Assembly: GCF_902806445.1 (NCBI RefSeq)
Contig: NZ_LR760298.1
Location: forward strand, 496,001 to 560,000
Length of the DNA: 64,000 nt
Direction of reading: 5' to 3'
Origin: Listeria sp. PSOL-1
GTDB taxonomy: Bacteria > Bacillota > Bacilli > Lactobacillales > Listeriaceae
Positions 46,152-54,751 of the stretch are shown here, one piece after another. How positions within the stretch are numbered: position 1 is the first letter of the stretch; the number at the start of each line of letters is the position of its first letter. Both the position numbers and the translations under genes were made by a program. Below the pieces are notes generated by a model. It saw only the letters and a program-made list of their open reading frames with translations. It was not told the origin of the DNA and made no database searches.

Positions 46152-46174
46152 GTAACCTACATAGATTAAGATTG

Positions 46175-46208
46175 GTGGATGGTTTCTTTTGTTAAAGAAT
46201 CTTTCCAC
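46175..46208 (+). terminator. Weak terminator-like hairpin after the MupG-like gene
   Basis: GTGGA and TTCTTT (46175-46179, 46184-46189) pair with AAAGAA and TCCAC (46194-46199, 46204-46208). The T run is poor. Confidence 0.4.
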
Positions 46209-46293
46209 TAAACTTGGTCTATTTTATATTGTTGAAGTGGAAACAAAAATTAGCTATAATTAAGAAGAATAGAAACGAGATAGGAGGATATCG

Positions 46294-46761
46294 ATGGAAA
46301 AAGAAGAGCAAGTCACGTTAGCGTTTAGAGGCTTAGTGGATAAATTAGTCTGGCTTAATAAATTTAAAATGGAAGATCAACTAAGAGGATATAAGCCTTC
46401 TGAAGTTCACTGTGTAGAAGCGATTATGAAAAATAGTGACCCTAACGTGACAAGGCTTGCAGAATCTCTTTATATGACAAAAGGCGCCATCAGCAAATTA
46501 ACAAAAAAGTTAATCGAAAAAAAGCTAATCGAAAGCTACCAAAAACCAGCTAATAAAAAAGAAGTTTATTTCAAATTAACAGACAAAGGAAAAAGTGTTT
46601 ATCAAATTCATGAGGATTTGCATAAAGAATTTCAAGAGCGCGATAAAGAAATGTTTGCGCAAATTACCGATGAACAGCTGGATAAGATACTGAAATTTGT
46701 AGATCAATACAACAACCATTTGGATGCTGAAATTAAAAAACAAGGTTTAGAGATTGGCTGA
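46294..46761 (+). CDS. MarR-family transcriptional regulator
   Basis: A 155-residue regulator with a winged helix-turn-helix: VTRLAESLYMTKGAISKLTKKLIEKKLIES, followed by the wing NKKEVYFKLTDKGK. N- and C-terminal helices should form the dimer. The ATG follows ATAGGAGG. The gene stands alone: nothing convincing follows it within 300 bases, so its target may be itself or a distant gene. An overlapping downstream frame at 46754 is not convincing. Confidence 0.85.
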   Translation: MEKEEQVTLAFRGLVDKLVWLNKFKMEDQLRGYKPSEVHCVEAIMKNSDPNVTRLAESLYMTKGAISKLTKKLIEKKLIESYQKPANKKEVYFKLTDKGKSVYQIHEDLHKEFQERDKEMFAQITDEQLDKILKFVDQYNNHLDAEIKKQGLEIG

Positions 46762-46814
46762 TTTAAGTGGGGATGTGCGATGGATTAGAAATAAATACTT
46801 ATCATATAATAAAT

Positions 46815-46848
46815 ATAAAAAGAGAGCCTTGCGAGAACATGACTCTCT
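46815..46848 (-). terminator. Minus-strand terminator-like hairpin
   Basis: On the minus strand AGAGAG/CTCTCT (46848-46843 with 46826-46821) is followed by TTTTT. It stands in the 46762-47107 interval, which holds no protein gene I can support. Confidence 0.4.
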
Positions 46849-47107
46849 GAACCATAGTAATATCGTTAAAAAGGCGGCGCCCATAAATCAGATGGGAATT
46901 TTCCTTAGCTTAATCAATACAACAACAATTGACATAAAAGCCGTTCCTTTCCATAGAGTGAGTACTTATATTCATAAGCATTTCTCTTGTATGGCTATTT
47001 GATATTAGCGCCAAAACCAATCATTTCTCACGCGATTGTTTTTGATGCTTCACATTATCAGAGAAGAAAAAGACAAATATTGTTTTCCTTGAAGTAATTG
47101 TCACTCC

Positions 47108-47293
47108 TTATTTTGATCTTTTTTTGCGAAATCGATAATAATCTCCCAGAATTATTGCAACAAAAAAAATAAGCAAATAAATTTTGTTGGATGAATTCAA
47201 CAATGGATTTATCGACATGAACGTTGACAAAATAATTAGCACTAAAAACAGCATTCCAAAAACAATAAATGCATCATCAATACTTTTTTTCAT
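47108..47293 (-). CDS. Small two-helix membrane protein
   Basis: A 61-residue protein with two predicted helices (AFIVFGMLFLVLIILSTFM and IYLLIFFVAIILGDYY) and a basic C-terminus FRKKRSK. The ATG at 47293 follows GGGAGGAAG at a good distance, which supports a real gene. I do not recognise a family and nothing around it suggests a function. It lies on the 3' side of tRNA-Arg, in an interval that looks accessory. Confidence 0.6.
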   Translation of the reverse strand: MKKSIDDAFIVFGMLFLVLIILSTFMSINPLLNSSNKIYLLIFFVAIILGDYYRFRKKRSK

Positions 47294-47415
47294 GAACAAC
47301 TTCCTCCCAACGGTTATTGTAGACCTGCATTTAAAACTGCTATGTCATATATGTCATAATAGTAATTCTAATCAAATCATATCATATACCGTTTTTAATT
47401 GGTTTTTTTCTAATT

Positions 47416-47445
47416 TTGACATAATAACATCATTCTATTTAAGAT
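47416..47445 (+). promoter_or_regulatory. Orphan promoter in a non-coding interval
   Basis: A perfect TTGACA (47416-47421), an 18-base spacer and TAAGAT (47440-47445). No open reading frame follows on this strand before the tRNA region. Confidence 0.45.
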
Positions 47446-47554
47446 GATAAGCTATTTTTGAATTCAAGTCTGTTTTTTCTCGCTTTATCTTTAACTTTGT
47501 AAGCATCGAATGGCTATTTTGTTGTGAAATCATTCAGCTAATTTTATCGTTCAA

Positions 47555-47632
47555 TTCAACTTGGAAGAATCCACTTTGACTTATGATTTAAGTTGAAGAA
47601 TTAAGTGGAAATATTATTCTAAGAAAGAATAA
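47555..47632 (+). other. Interleaved inverted repeats downstream of the orphan promoter
   Basis: TTCAACTT (47555-47562) pairs with AAGTTGAA (47590-47597), and TCCACTT (47570-47576) pairs with AAGTGGA (47603-47609). The pairs interleave, giving a pseudoknot or two exclusive hairpins. A further hairpin TTATTCT/AGAATAA follows at 47614-47632. The DNA is AT-rich, so chance pairing is possible. Confidence 0.35.
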
Positions 47633-47717
47633 AAAGCTTACTTGCCCAGATAGCATGGTGGAATCGATTTATAAAAAGGCAATAAATTAAGGCGTATTTA
47701 TTTTCATGAACGTAGAC

Positions 47718-47812
47718 AAAAAACACTACTACCTCGAAGATCTATCGTCACTTCTTAAAGGAAACTGATAAACGAGTTTAATCAACTTCTCTGTTTCCAT
47801 TCGGTAGTAGTG
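47718..47812 (-). ncRNA. Large structured element ending in an intrinsic terminator, 3' of tRNA-Arg
   Basis: On the minus strand a perfect 10-base stem CACTACTACC/GGTAGTAGTG (47812-47803 with 47733-47724) encloses about 70 bases and is followed by six T. Inside are GGAAAC/GTTTCC (47798-47793 with 47765-47760; given as minus-strand order) and a further TGAT(T)AAA/TTTATCA hairpin. It begins 15 bases after the tRNA 3' end. At least it terminates the tRNA transcript; the nested structure is far larger than needed for that. Confidence 0.5.
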
Positions 47813-47827
47813 CGCTCTTAAAATCAA

Positions 47828-47901
47828 CGTCCTGAGAGGGAATCGAACCCACGGCCTACAGCTTAGGAGGCTGTCGCTCTATCCTACTGAGCTATCAGGA
47901 C
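47828..47901 (-). tRNA. tRNA-Arg (anticodon CCT)
   Basis: A 74-base cloverleaf on the minus strand. The acceptor stem GTCCTGA/TCAGGAC, D arm GCTC...GAGC, anticodon stem ACAGC/GCTGT with loop CTCCTAA (anticodon CCT, reading AGG), and T arm GTGGG-TTCGATT-CCCTC are all present. The discriminator base is G and CCA is not encoded. tRNA-Arg genes are known phage integration sites in Listeria; I see no direct repeat of its 3' end in this window. Confidence 0.93.
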
Positions 47902-47978
47902 ATAAAGCTATTTTACCATAAACAGTAAGAAAGAAGCAACGCGATAAGAAGTGGCGGGTCCATACTTTTTCTAAACAC

Positions 47979-48034
47979 AAACAAACACACTAAGCCCCCC
48001 TAAATCGCATGGCTAGGCCTTAGTGTGCTTGTTT
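47979..48034. terminator. Terminator of the MreB-paralogue gene
   Basis: A 16-base stem AAACAAACACACTAAG/CTTAGTGTGCTTGTTT (47979-47994 with 48019-48034) with one mismatch, just past the stop codon of the minus-strand gene. Confidence 0.8.
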
Positions 48035-48041
48035 TATCCGC

Positions 48042-49055
48042 TTATTTTGAAAGCGTTTTATTCAATTTATTAATGTGTTCTAATGATTTCCCTGTACCAA
48101 TAGCTACAGCTTCCATTGGATTTTTTGCCATATGTACCGGAACATCAATACGTTCAGTTAGCCACTCCTTAAAACCGTGGATAAGTGAAGTACCTCCACA
48201 TAAAACAATTCCGCGATCAACAATATCACCGCTTAGCTCGGCGGGACATTCTTCAAGTGTTGAGCGAATCGCTTCTAAAATCCGGTTGAGTGGTTCTGTG
48301 ATAGCGGTTTGAATTTCAGCGGAAGAAACGGTTATGGTGTTAGGTAAACCTGTCAATAGATCTCTACCGCGGAACTCAGCTGTTTTTTCGGTGAGGTGTT
48401 TAGTAGGAGCATGGCCTAGTTCGATTTTAATCTGTTCAGCAGTGGCTTCACCGATTAAAACATTATAATTTTTCCGGATATATTGTATGATTTCCTCATC
48501 TAAATGATTCCCATCAACCCGAATGGCCGTACTTGTAACAACGCCTCCGTAAGAAATAATGGCAATTTCAGTTGTTCCACCGCCGATATCAACAATCACA
48601 TTCGCGATTGGCTCGTCAACAGGAAGGCCAGCCCCAATTGCGGCAGCTACAGGCTCTTCAATTAAAGTGACAGAGCGTGCACCAATTGTAGAGACAGCAT
48701 CTTGAATCGCTCTATTTTCGACAGAAGTGGCACCCGTTGACGAACAAACAACGACATTTGGCTTTTTCATACGGCGACCAGATTTTTTTTTGATCTGTCG
48801 CATGATTTCTCTTAACAAGCCACTCGTTAAATCAAAATCAGCAATCACACTATCACGCATTGGACGGAGAGCTACAATAGAAGCTGGTGTTTTTCCAATC
48901 ATTTCTTTTGCTTCATGCCCAATGGCTAAAATTTCTTTTGTCTTTGTATCTAAAGCAACAACGGTAGGCTCATTTAAAACGATGCCGTTACCACTTTCGT
49001 AAACACGTATATTATCTGTTCCTAAGTCGATTCCGATAGTTGTTGATTTGAACAT
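48042..49055 (-). CDS. MreB/Mbl-family rod-shape protein
   Basis: A 337-residue actin-like ATPase. Phosphate 1 [13 protein letters not shown], the connect motif, phosphate 2 [14 protein letters not shown] and adenosine motif [14 protein letters not shown] are in place. It should form membrane-associated filaments guiding lateral wall synthesis. It is not accompanied by mreCD, so it is probably an Mbl or MreBH paralogue and not the mreB of the mreBCD operon. The ribosome site (TTAGGTG) is weak. Confidence 0.88.
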   Translation of the reverse strand: MFKSTTIGIDLGTDNIRVYESGNGIVLNEPTVVALDTKTKEILAIGHEAKEMIGKTPASIVALRPMRDSVIADFDLTSGLLREIMRQIKKKSGRRMKKPNVVVCSSTGATSVENRAIQDAVSTIGARSVTLIEEPVAAAIGAGLPVDEPIANVIVDIGGGTTEIAIISYGGVVTSTAIRVDGNHLDEEIIQYIRKNYNVLIGEATAEQIKIELGHAPTKHLTEKTAEFRGRDLLTGLPNTITVSSAEIQTAITEPLNRILEAIRSTLEECPAELSGDIVDRGIVLCGGTSLIHGFKEWLTERIDVPVHMAKNPMEAVAIGTGKSLEHINKLNKTLSK

Positions 49056-49159
49056 TTTTACACCTAACTCTCTCTAGTAAGATTTTTATAGATCGTGGTG
49101 CGCTGTAATAGTACAGTATACTATTTTTCCCATATATTGAAGGAATGAAACAAATTTTG

Positions 49160-50419
49160 TTAAGAGAAGCGTGAATCTTTTTCAAATTGGCGATACATGT
49201 AGTCATAAATAAACCCGCTTATAAAAGCCAAAACCGCGATGATCGTGAATGTTATAAAATAATTTGTAAAAGCAGCAAGTGTAATCGCAAGTGGAGCAAC
49301 GACTTTGCCCAATGTATAACGCAAGCCGGCTGCTGAAAAATACATGGCTCGTTTATTTTCTGGTGCCAGTTTAGAGACAAAATTTTGTTGGATACCGACT
49401 GTCATTAATTCGGCAATACTGAAAAGAATGATCGCAAAAATGGTGCCCCAAGCACTTGTAAACATCCCGAATAAGAAAATCGAAATGGCATAAAGAAATG
49501 AAGAATTAGTAAAAATGAATTTTTCGCGATACCGACTCATTAATTTTGTCATTAAGACTGTGAATGTGGCAACAAAAAAACCATTTATTGCAACAACAAG
49601 TCCAAATAATTGCTCCCCAGTAAGTGAGACTTCAAAAAGTTTCGAATCGCCAATCACTTCTTTAATATAAAGAGGGAAAAGCAGATCAAGCTGCATAAAC
49701 GATTGAGAAATAATGATACCTGCTAAAACAAACAGGAAAAAAATTTTATCTTTAAAAATCAACTGATAACTTCTTAGTTGCTCGGCTAAAACTTGTAAAA
49801 GGCTCTTTTTAGATTGAGTTGCTTTAAGTTCAGGTGAAATTACAAGTGGCGCTGTTTCGTGACCAAATTTTTGTAGCAAAAAAAGCAGCAATAAATCAGC
49901 ACAACTAATAATGACGAGTGTCTGCACGGTGAAAGCATGGAAAACAAAGGAGCCAATGATCGGTCCAATAACGACAGCAACATTAATCATCATGTAAAAA
50001 ATGGAATAAACATAGCTTCTGTGTTCTGGTTTAACCACATCAGCAATCATCGCTTGGCTTGCTGGCTGGTAAAATGCCATAAATATACTAGCTACTGAAA
50101 AGCCGAAAAAGCTAAGAAAAGGAGACTGAAGCCATGATGTAGCTCCTAATGCAAAAATTAAAAACCCTATTCCTTCGCCAATAATAGAAATGCTCATCAT
50201 CCTTTTTCGACCGTAATTATCTGCAAAATATCCACCGAATAGTGCAGTAATCACTGACAGAACCTGCGAAATAATTAATAATCCACTTGTCAAAGAACGT
50301 CCAATTGCTTCAGAAAAATACAGTGTTAAAAAAGGAAAAACGGTCCAAAAAGAAATATCCAGCAATGCTTCACCAAAAAGGCGGACTTTTAAATTAATAT
50401 CCCAATCTTTGAATTTCAT
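49160..50419 (-). CDS. Major facilitator superfamily transporter
   Basis: A 419-residue protein with twelve predicted helices in two halves and a short cytoplasmic linker near 190-215. The DNYGRKRMMSIS segment between helices 2 and 3 (about 65) is the MFS motif A region typical of drug:proton antiporters. The substrate is unknown. The start follows AAGAAGGG. It lies downstream of the aminopeptidase terminator, upstream of the MreB paralogue. Confidence 0.88.
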   Translation of the reverse strand: MKFKDWDINLKVRLFGEALLDISFWTVFPFLTLYFSEAIGRSLTSGLLIISQVLSVITALFGGYFADNYGRKRMMSISIIGEGIGFLIFALGATSWLQSPFLSFFGFSVASIFMAFYQPASQAMIADVVKPEHRSYVYSIFYMMINVAVVIGPIIGSFVFHAFTVQTLVIISCADLLLLFLLQKFGHETAPLVISPELKATQSKKSLLQVLAEQLRSYQLIFKDKIFFLFVLAGIIISQSFMQLDLLFPLYIKEVIGDSKLFEVSLTGEQLFGLVVAINGFFVATFTVLMTKLMSRYREKFIFTNSSFLYAISIFLFGMFTSAWGTIFAIILFSIAELMTVGIQQNFVSKLAPENKRAMYFSAAGLRYTLGKVVAPLAITLAAFTNYFITFTIIAVLAFISGFIYDYMYRQFEKDSRFS

Positions 50420-50447
50420 GAAATCCCTTCTTTCTGTTAAAAACTAA

Positions 50448-50477
50448 AACCTCCAAAAAAAGAGTATTTTGGAGGTT
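50448..50477. terminator. Terminator after ampS
   Basis: An 11-base perfect stem AACCTCCAAAA/TTTTGGAGGTT (50448-50458 with 50467-50477), followed by T-rich sequence on the minus strand. Confidence 0.8.
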
Positions 50478-50519
50478 CAGCGCGCTATTCGCTTATCAGT
50501 AGTTATCATAAGAAAGAAC

Positions 50520-51752
50520 TTAAAAGGCCCAATCACCATTACGGAACACAGGAATTTTTTCTCCTGAATGGGTGACCCCATCAATATCCATTTGGTCAGA
50601 ACCGATCATAAAGTCAACATGAGTTAAACTGGTGTTTACCCCTTTTTCATCTAGTTCAGAACGAGTCATGTTTTCGCCGCCTTTTACATTAAAAGCATAG
50701 GCGCTACCGATTGCTAGGTGATTGGAGGCATTCTCATCAAATAATGTGCTGAAAAATAAAATATGACTTTGTGAAATAGGAGAAGGATCAGGCACTAAAG
50801 CAACTTCACCAAGGTAATGAGAACCTTCATCTGTTGCGATTAGTTCTTCTAAAATAGCTTGTCCGACATCAGCTTCCACTTTGATAATACGCCCGTTTTC
50901 AAATGTTAACTTGAATTGATCAATGATGTTTCCAGCATAGCTAAGGGGCTTAGTACTGGATACATAACCATTGACATTATTGCGTTCAGCACAACAAAAA
51001 ACTTCTTCTGTTGGCATATTCGCCATAAATTCATGTCCTTTTTTATTATAACTGCCTGCTCCTACCCAAATATGGTCTTCAGGTAAACCGATATAAAGGT
51101 CTGTACCGGGGGCTTTATAATGAAGCGTTTTAAATTGTTTTTCATTTAAGCTTTTCGCCTTAGCATTAAGTGTTTTATCGTGTTCTTTCCAAGCTGTGAT
51201 AGGGTCGTTTGTGTTAATTCGTGTTGTTTCAAAAATAGCTTCCCATAAAGCTCGGACACGCTCTTCAGGTTTCAAATTAGGGAATACTTTATCAGCCCAA
51301 CCAGGAGAAGAAGCGGCGACAACCGTCCAGCTCATTGTATTTGACATGGCTAACTCGCGATATTCAGTTAGTGCTTCTCCCATAGCTTTTTGGCTAGCTG
51401 CAATTTTTTTATTATCGACATCTTTAAACAAATCAGGATCATCAGAAACGATCGAAATAAAGCAAGCGCCTTCTTTAGCAAGTTCGGTTTTTTCAGCGAC
51501 TTGATGTTTTGGGGCTTCCTCAAATACACTCAATGGTGCGTGTTTATAGCGTTCCAAAGAAACTGTTTCATCACGCCAATCAATGATAACGTCCTTTGCA
51601 CCGGCTTTAAAAGCATATTTTGTAATAAGTCGTGTTAATGGAGCCGCATCTAAGCTAGATAGCACAAAAACTTTTTGCTCCTTTTGAACATTTACGCCTA
51701 CTTTTACAATTAATTCAGCATATTTTTCTAATTTTTTATCAAACGTTGTCAT
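50520..51752 (-). CDS. ampS: M29-family aminopeptidase (AmpS/PepS)
   Basis: A 410-residue metallopeptidase that releases N-terminal residues in the cytosol. M29 metal-binding regions are recognisable: CAERNNVNGYVSS, DEGSHYLGEVALVPD, FDENASNHLAIGSAY and LTHVDFMIGSDQMDIDG. The length is typical. The start MTTFDKKLEKYAEL is used; a TTG eight codons upstream is in frame, and the ribosome site for the ATG (GGGTGTGG) is modest. The LapA-like gene lies upstream on the same strand. Confidence 0.92.
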   Translation of the reverse strand: MTTFDKKLEKYAELIVKVGVNVQKEQKVFVLSSLDAAPLTRLITKYAFKAGAKDVIIDWRDETVSLERYKHAPLSVFEEAPKHQVAEKTELAKEGACFISIVSDDPDLFKDVDNKKIAASQKAMGEALTEYRELAMSNTMSWTVVAASSPGWADKVFPNLKPEERVRALWEAIFETTRINTNDPITAWKEHDKTLNAKAKSLNEKQFKTLHYKAPGTDLYIGLPEDHIWVGAGSYNKKGHEFMANMPTEEVFCCAERNNVNGYVSSTKPLSYAGNIIDQFKLTFENGRIIKVEADVGQAILEELIATDEGSHYLGEVALVPDPSPISQSHILFFSTLFDENASNHLAIGSAYAFNVKGGENMTRSELDEKGVNTSLTHVDFMIGSDQMDIDGVTHSGEKIPVFRNGDWAF

Positions 51753-51815
51753 TTTACCACACCCATCTCTCGTCAATATGAAAATTGTATCTTAAAACCT
51801 AATGGAAAGCAATTT

Positions 51816-52043
51816 TTACTTTCTTCTATTAAAATAACTAAAACCAAACATGATTAGTGCTCCAATTAAGGTAGAGCCTAAAATAATGAGTACTAGAGGT
51901 GAGCTCACTTTAGCAAATAGGAAGTTCACGGTAACCATGCTAGAATTAATGGCTGCAAAAATAACAATAAGTACCACTAAAACAGCACTAATGATCATTT
52001 TTATTGGTACTTTTGGTTTTTGTTCACTACTCGTTTTTTTCAT
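51816..52043 (-). CDS. LapA/DUF1049-domain small membrane protein
   Basis: A 75-residue protein with a basic cytosolic N-terminus, two helices (KMIISAVLVVLIVIFAAIN and LVLIILGSTLIGALIMFGFSYF) and the NSSMVTVNFLFAKVSSPLVLIILGS loop typical of LapA/YrvD-like domains. The family's exact role in Gram-positives is unknown. The ATG follows AAGGGGGAA. It lies between flavodoxin and ampS on the same strand, behind the flavodoxin terminator. Confidence 0.8.
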   Translation of the reverse strand: MKKTSSEQKPKVPIKMIISAVLVVLIVIFAAINSSMVTVNFLFAKVSSPLVLIILGSTLIGALIMFGFSYFNRRK

Positions 52044-52090
52044 TTAAAATTCCCCCTTAGAAATTGATTCTTACAAATTATTGTAACATA

Positions 52091-52126
52091 AAAAAGCACT
52101 TGTAGCGTTGGATTAGCTACAAGTGC
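52091..52126 (-). terminator. Flavodoxin terminator
   Basis: An 11-base perfect stem GCACTTGTAGC/GCTACAAGTGC (52096-52106 with 52116-52126), with TTTTT after it on the minus strand. Confidence 0.87.
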
Positions 52127-52132
52127 GATTGC

Positions 52133-52579
52133 TTAACTAAGCAGTGCTTCAGCAAATGTTTTAGCGAAGGCTTCTGCATTTGGAATATCATCGTCATCTA
52201 AATCAAGATCAATTTTAAGCCCAGCGACTGGAACGGTAGTGCCTTTTTCTTTCAAACGATTTTCGATAAAGTCGACGGTGGCACAGAATTCGTCGTAAAA
52301 TGTGTCTCCGGAACCAAAAGCAGCACAAACTTTGCCATTAAAATCAACGTCAGCCATATCTTCGTAAAAGTCAACGAACTCATCAGGAAGTGCTCCATCA
52401 TCATATGTATAGCCACCAATTAAAGCACCATCATACGCTAACAAGTCTTCAGGGCTAACATTTGTGCATTCTTCAATTTCTACTTCGATATCAAATTTTT
52501 CGAGCTCGTCGCCTAAAAAATTTGCAATTTCTTCTGTATTGCCAGTCATACTAGCATAAACGATCATCACTTTTGCCAT
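52133..52579 (-). CDS. Flavodoxin
   Basis: A 148-residue short-chain flavodoxin, an FMN electron carrier. The phosphate-binding loop is SMTGNTEEIA near residues 10-19, and the isoalloxazine loops GGYTYDDGALP and FGSGDTFYDEFC are conserved. The protein is very acidic (DLDLDDDDIP near the C-terminus), as expected. The gene is monocistronic, with a terminator downstream, and is divergent from map. Confidence 0.92.
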   Translation of the reverse strand: MAKVMIVYASMTGNTEEIANFLGDELEKFDIEVEIEECTNVSPEDLLAYDGALIGGYTYDDGALPDEFVDFYEDMADVDFNGKVCAAFGSGDTFYDEFCATVDFIENRLKEKGTTVPVAGLKIDLDLDDDDIPNAEAFAKTFAEALLS

Positions 52580-52783
52580 TTTTTTATCACCATTTTCTGA
52601 AAAATTTTTACTTTGAGCTAGACGCTCTGAAGTTTTATCAATATCTTTATTATAAATATCTTCCTAAATTCTGCAACCTTTTTTCACTTGAAAAAACATT
52701 AAACTGGCTTTTTTACTAGAAAAATAGCAATTTGAAAGGTATAATGATAATCAGTGGATTTTTGGAAAGGATGAACAAAAATA

Positions 52784-53542
52784 ATGATTACTCTTAAATC
52801 ACGCCGCGAAATTGATGAGATGAAAAAAGCTGGCGATATTTTAGTAGCAACACATAAAGAAATTAGCAAGTTGATTAAACCTGGTATTACAAGCTGGGAC
52901 CTTGAAGTGTTTACGGATGAATTTTTACGAAAAAATGGTGCAACGCCTGAGCAAAAGGGTTTTGAAGGCTATAAATATGCTATTTGTGCAAGCATCAATG
53001 ACGAGATTTGCCATGGCTTTCCGCGGAAGCAAGTTTTAAATGAAGGTGATTTAATTACTGTGGATATGGTTGTAAACTATCATGGTGCGCTCGCTGACTC
53101 TGCTTGGACATATGCTGTTGGAGAAGTGACAAGCGAGATCAAACATTTAATGGAAGTGACACGAAAATCACTTTATTTAGGAATTGAACAAGCTCAAGTT
53201 GGCAAGCGAATTGGCGATATTGGTCATGCCATTCAAAGCTATGTTGAAGGTGAAAAGCTATCTGTTGTACGCGATTTTATTGGTCATGGAATCGGTCCAA
53301 CACTACATGAAAAGCCAGAAGTCCCTCATTATGGGCAAAGTGGTAAGGGGCCAAGGTTGAAAGAGGGCATGGTCATTACCATTGAGCCAATGGTAAATAT
53401 TGGTGACTGGCATGCAAAAATGGATGATAATGGATGGACTGCTCGGACTGTCGATGGCTCAATCTCAGCTCAATATGAACATACGATTGCGATTACTAAA
53501 AATGGTCCAGAAATTTTAACTTATCAAGGTGAAAATGAATAA
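52784..53542 (+). CDS. map: Type I methionine aminopeptidase
   Basis: A 252-residue M24A peptidase that removes the initiator methionine. EICHGFPR, the metal ligands in VDMVVNYHGALADSAW, HGIGPTLHEKP, EPMVN and QYEHTIAI are all present. There is no N-terminal extension. The ATG lies about 16 bases after GGAAAGGA; a TATAAT box is at 52739-52744. It is a second or only copy; the usual map near secY is outside the window. Confidence 0.95.
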   Translation: MITLKSRREIDEMKKAGDILVATHKEISKLIKPGITSWDLEVFTDEFLRKNGATPEQKGFEGYKYAICASINDEICHGFPRKQVLNEGDLITVDMVVNYHGALADSAWTYAVGEVTSEIKHLMEVTRKSLYLGIEQAQVGKRIGDIGHAIQSYVEGEKLSVVRDFIGHGIGPTLHEKPEVPHYGQSGKGPRLKEGMVITIEPMVNIGDWHAKMDDNGWTARTVDGSISAQYEHTIAITKNGPEILTYQGENE

Positions 53543-53550
53543 TAAAAATG

Positions 53551-53595
53551 GCGGGCATTTGGCGGATTTGCCACTAAGTGACCTGCTCTTTTTTT
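53551..53595 (+). terminator. map terminator
   Basis: An outer stem GCGGG/CCTGC (53551-53555 with 53582-53586, one G-U pair) and an inner TGGC/GCCA stem, followed by seven T. Confidence 0.7.
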
Positions 53596-53609
53596 AGGAG
53601 TTGATAGCT

Positions 53610-54431
53610 ATGGGGGAAAAATTAGCCGTTTTGCGAACAAGCAAGCCTTTTACTATAACAAGGTTAAAAGCAGAATTCATCAAGGCTGGATTAAAAAAGG
53701 GAGATACCATTATTTTTCATTCAGCAATGGGCCAAGCAAAGTGGATTTGCGGGGGTGCGATTGCTGTTATTGCTGCTTTGGAAGAAGTGATCACACCCTG
53801 TGGAAATATTGTTATGGCTGCACAAACAGGGGGATTAAGCGATCCAAGTTCTTGGGAAAATCCACCGGTGCCAAAAAGCTGGTGGGAAGAAATTCGCTTA
53901 GAAATGCCAGTTTTTGATAAAGAACGAACCCCTTGCCATCATATGGGGGTTATTGCAGAAACATTTCGCTCTTTACCTGATGTTATGCGTAGTAATCATC
54001 CTTATTTATCCGTTACTGCTTGGGGAAAAGATGCGGAATACATCACAGAAAACCATCCACTTGACCATGGCCTCGGTGAAAAATCGCCTATTGGTAAATT
54101 GTATCAAATGAAAGATAGCAAGGTGGTTCTTTTTGGTGTTGATAATGATGCCAATACATCTTTACACTTAGCAGAAGAACGAGCAAGCACGATCCCTAAT
54201 CGAAAAAATCAAGCTTATTTTATTGAAAACGGTAAGCGCGTATTAAAACAATTTGAAGAAGCGCATTACGATAGCGAACGCTTTATTGCCATTGGAAAAG
54301 CCTATGAACAACAAAAAGGCAACTGCACAACAAATTTGGCAGGTGCCGGAGCCAAAATTTATCCATTAAAGGATTTAGTTGATTTTGGCACGCATTATTT
54401 GAATCAGCCATCATTTACGGATATTTCGTAA
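53610..54431 (+). CDS. Aminoglycoside N3-acetyltransferase family protein (YokD-like)
   Basis: A 273-residue AAC(3)-fold acetyl-CoA-dependent transferase. GDTIIFHSAMGQ, VIAALEEVITPCGNIVMAAQTGG, the HHMGVIAETFRSLP motif and SNHPYLSVTAWG are characteristic. Chromosomal members of this type in Firmicutes often lack real aminoglycoside resistance activity, so the substrate is open. The ATG at 53610 lies nine bases from GGAG; a TTG at 53601 abuts that site and is less likely. Its 3' end overlaps the convergent DUF1128 gene by 21 bases. Confidence 0.88.
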   Translation: MGEKLAVLRTSKPFTITRLKAEFIKAGLKKGDTIIFHSAMGQAKWICGGAIAVIAALEEVITPCGNIVMAAQTGGLSDPSSWENPPVPKSWWEEIRLEMPVFDKERTPCHHMGVIAETFRSLPDVMRSNHPYLSVTAWGKDAEYITENHPLDHGLGEKSPIGKLYQMKDSKVVLFGVDNDANTSLHLAEERASTIPNRKNQAYFIENGKRVLKQFEEAHYDSERFIAIGKAYEQQKGNCTTNLAGAGAKIYPLKDLVDFGTHYLNQPSFTDIS

Positions 54432-54632
54432 TTCCTCTGCATACATTTGCATTTCACGAGGGCTAAAAGTTGATTTTCGAGAAATGAGTTGGTAAATTTC
54501 AAGTAAGGCTTGATAGTCGATTTCAGTGATTTGTAAGTGTTCGAACACACCACTATTTACCATCTTAAGCTTTGTCGTAATTTCTTTAAGTAAAAAATTA
54601 GCATTTTCCTGAGTAGGTTGTTCAATGTTCAT
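54411..54632 (-). CDS. DUF1128 (YfkK-like) protein
   Basis: A 73-residue helical protein. The central EIDYQALLEIYQLISRKSTFSPREMQMYAEEL is the family signature, and the length matches B. subtilis YfkK. It is cytosolic with no known function. The ATG follows AAAAAGGAG. It overlaps the end of the convergent AAC(3)-like gene by 21 bases, with no terminator between the two. Confidence 0.85.
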   Translation of the reverse strand: MNIEQPTQENANFLLKEITTKLKMVNSGVFEHLQITEIDYQALLEIYQLISRKSTFSPREMQMYAEELRNIRK

Positions 54633-54751
54633 TTGCTTTTCTCCTTTTTAAGCTGATAACACGAATTTTATCACAAATTACCTACTTCTGCTACCGCAAA
54701 AATAGCATTTCATTTTAAAAACTGAATAAAAAAGAAGGGAGAAAAACCAGT

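Noticed and set aside
46888-46935. A 15-codon minus-strand ORF (MSIVVVLIKLRKIPI) with a hydrophobic continuation after its stop
   Set aside because: AAAGGA is present upstream and a terminator follows, but no promoter is clear and the frame is broken by TGA. Too little to call a gene; it could be a decayed membrane peptide.
46754-47002. An 82-codon frame overlapping the end of the MarR gene
   Set aside because: No ribosome site, mixed composition with no domain or signal, and a terminator-like hairpin on the opposite strand inside it.
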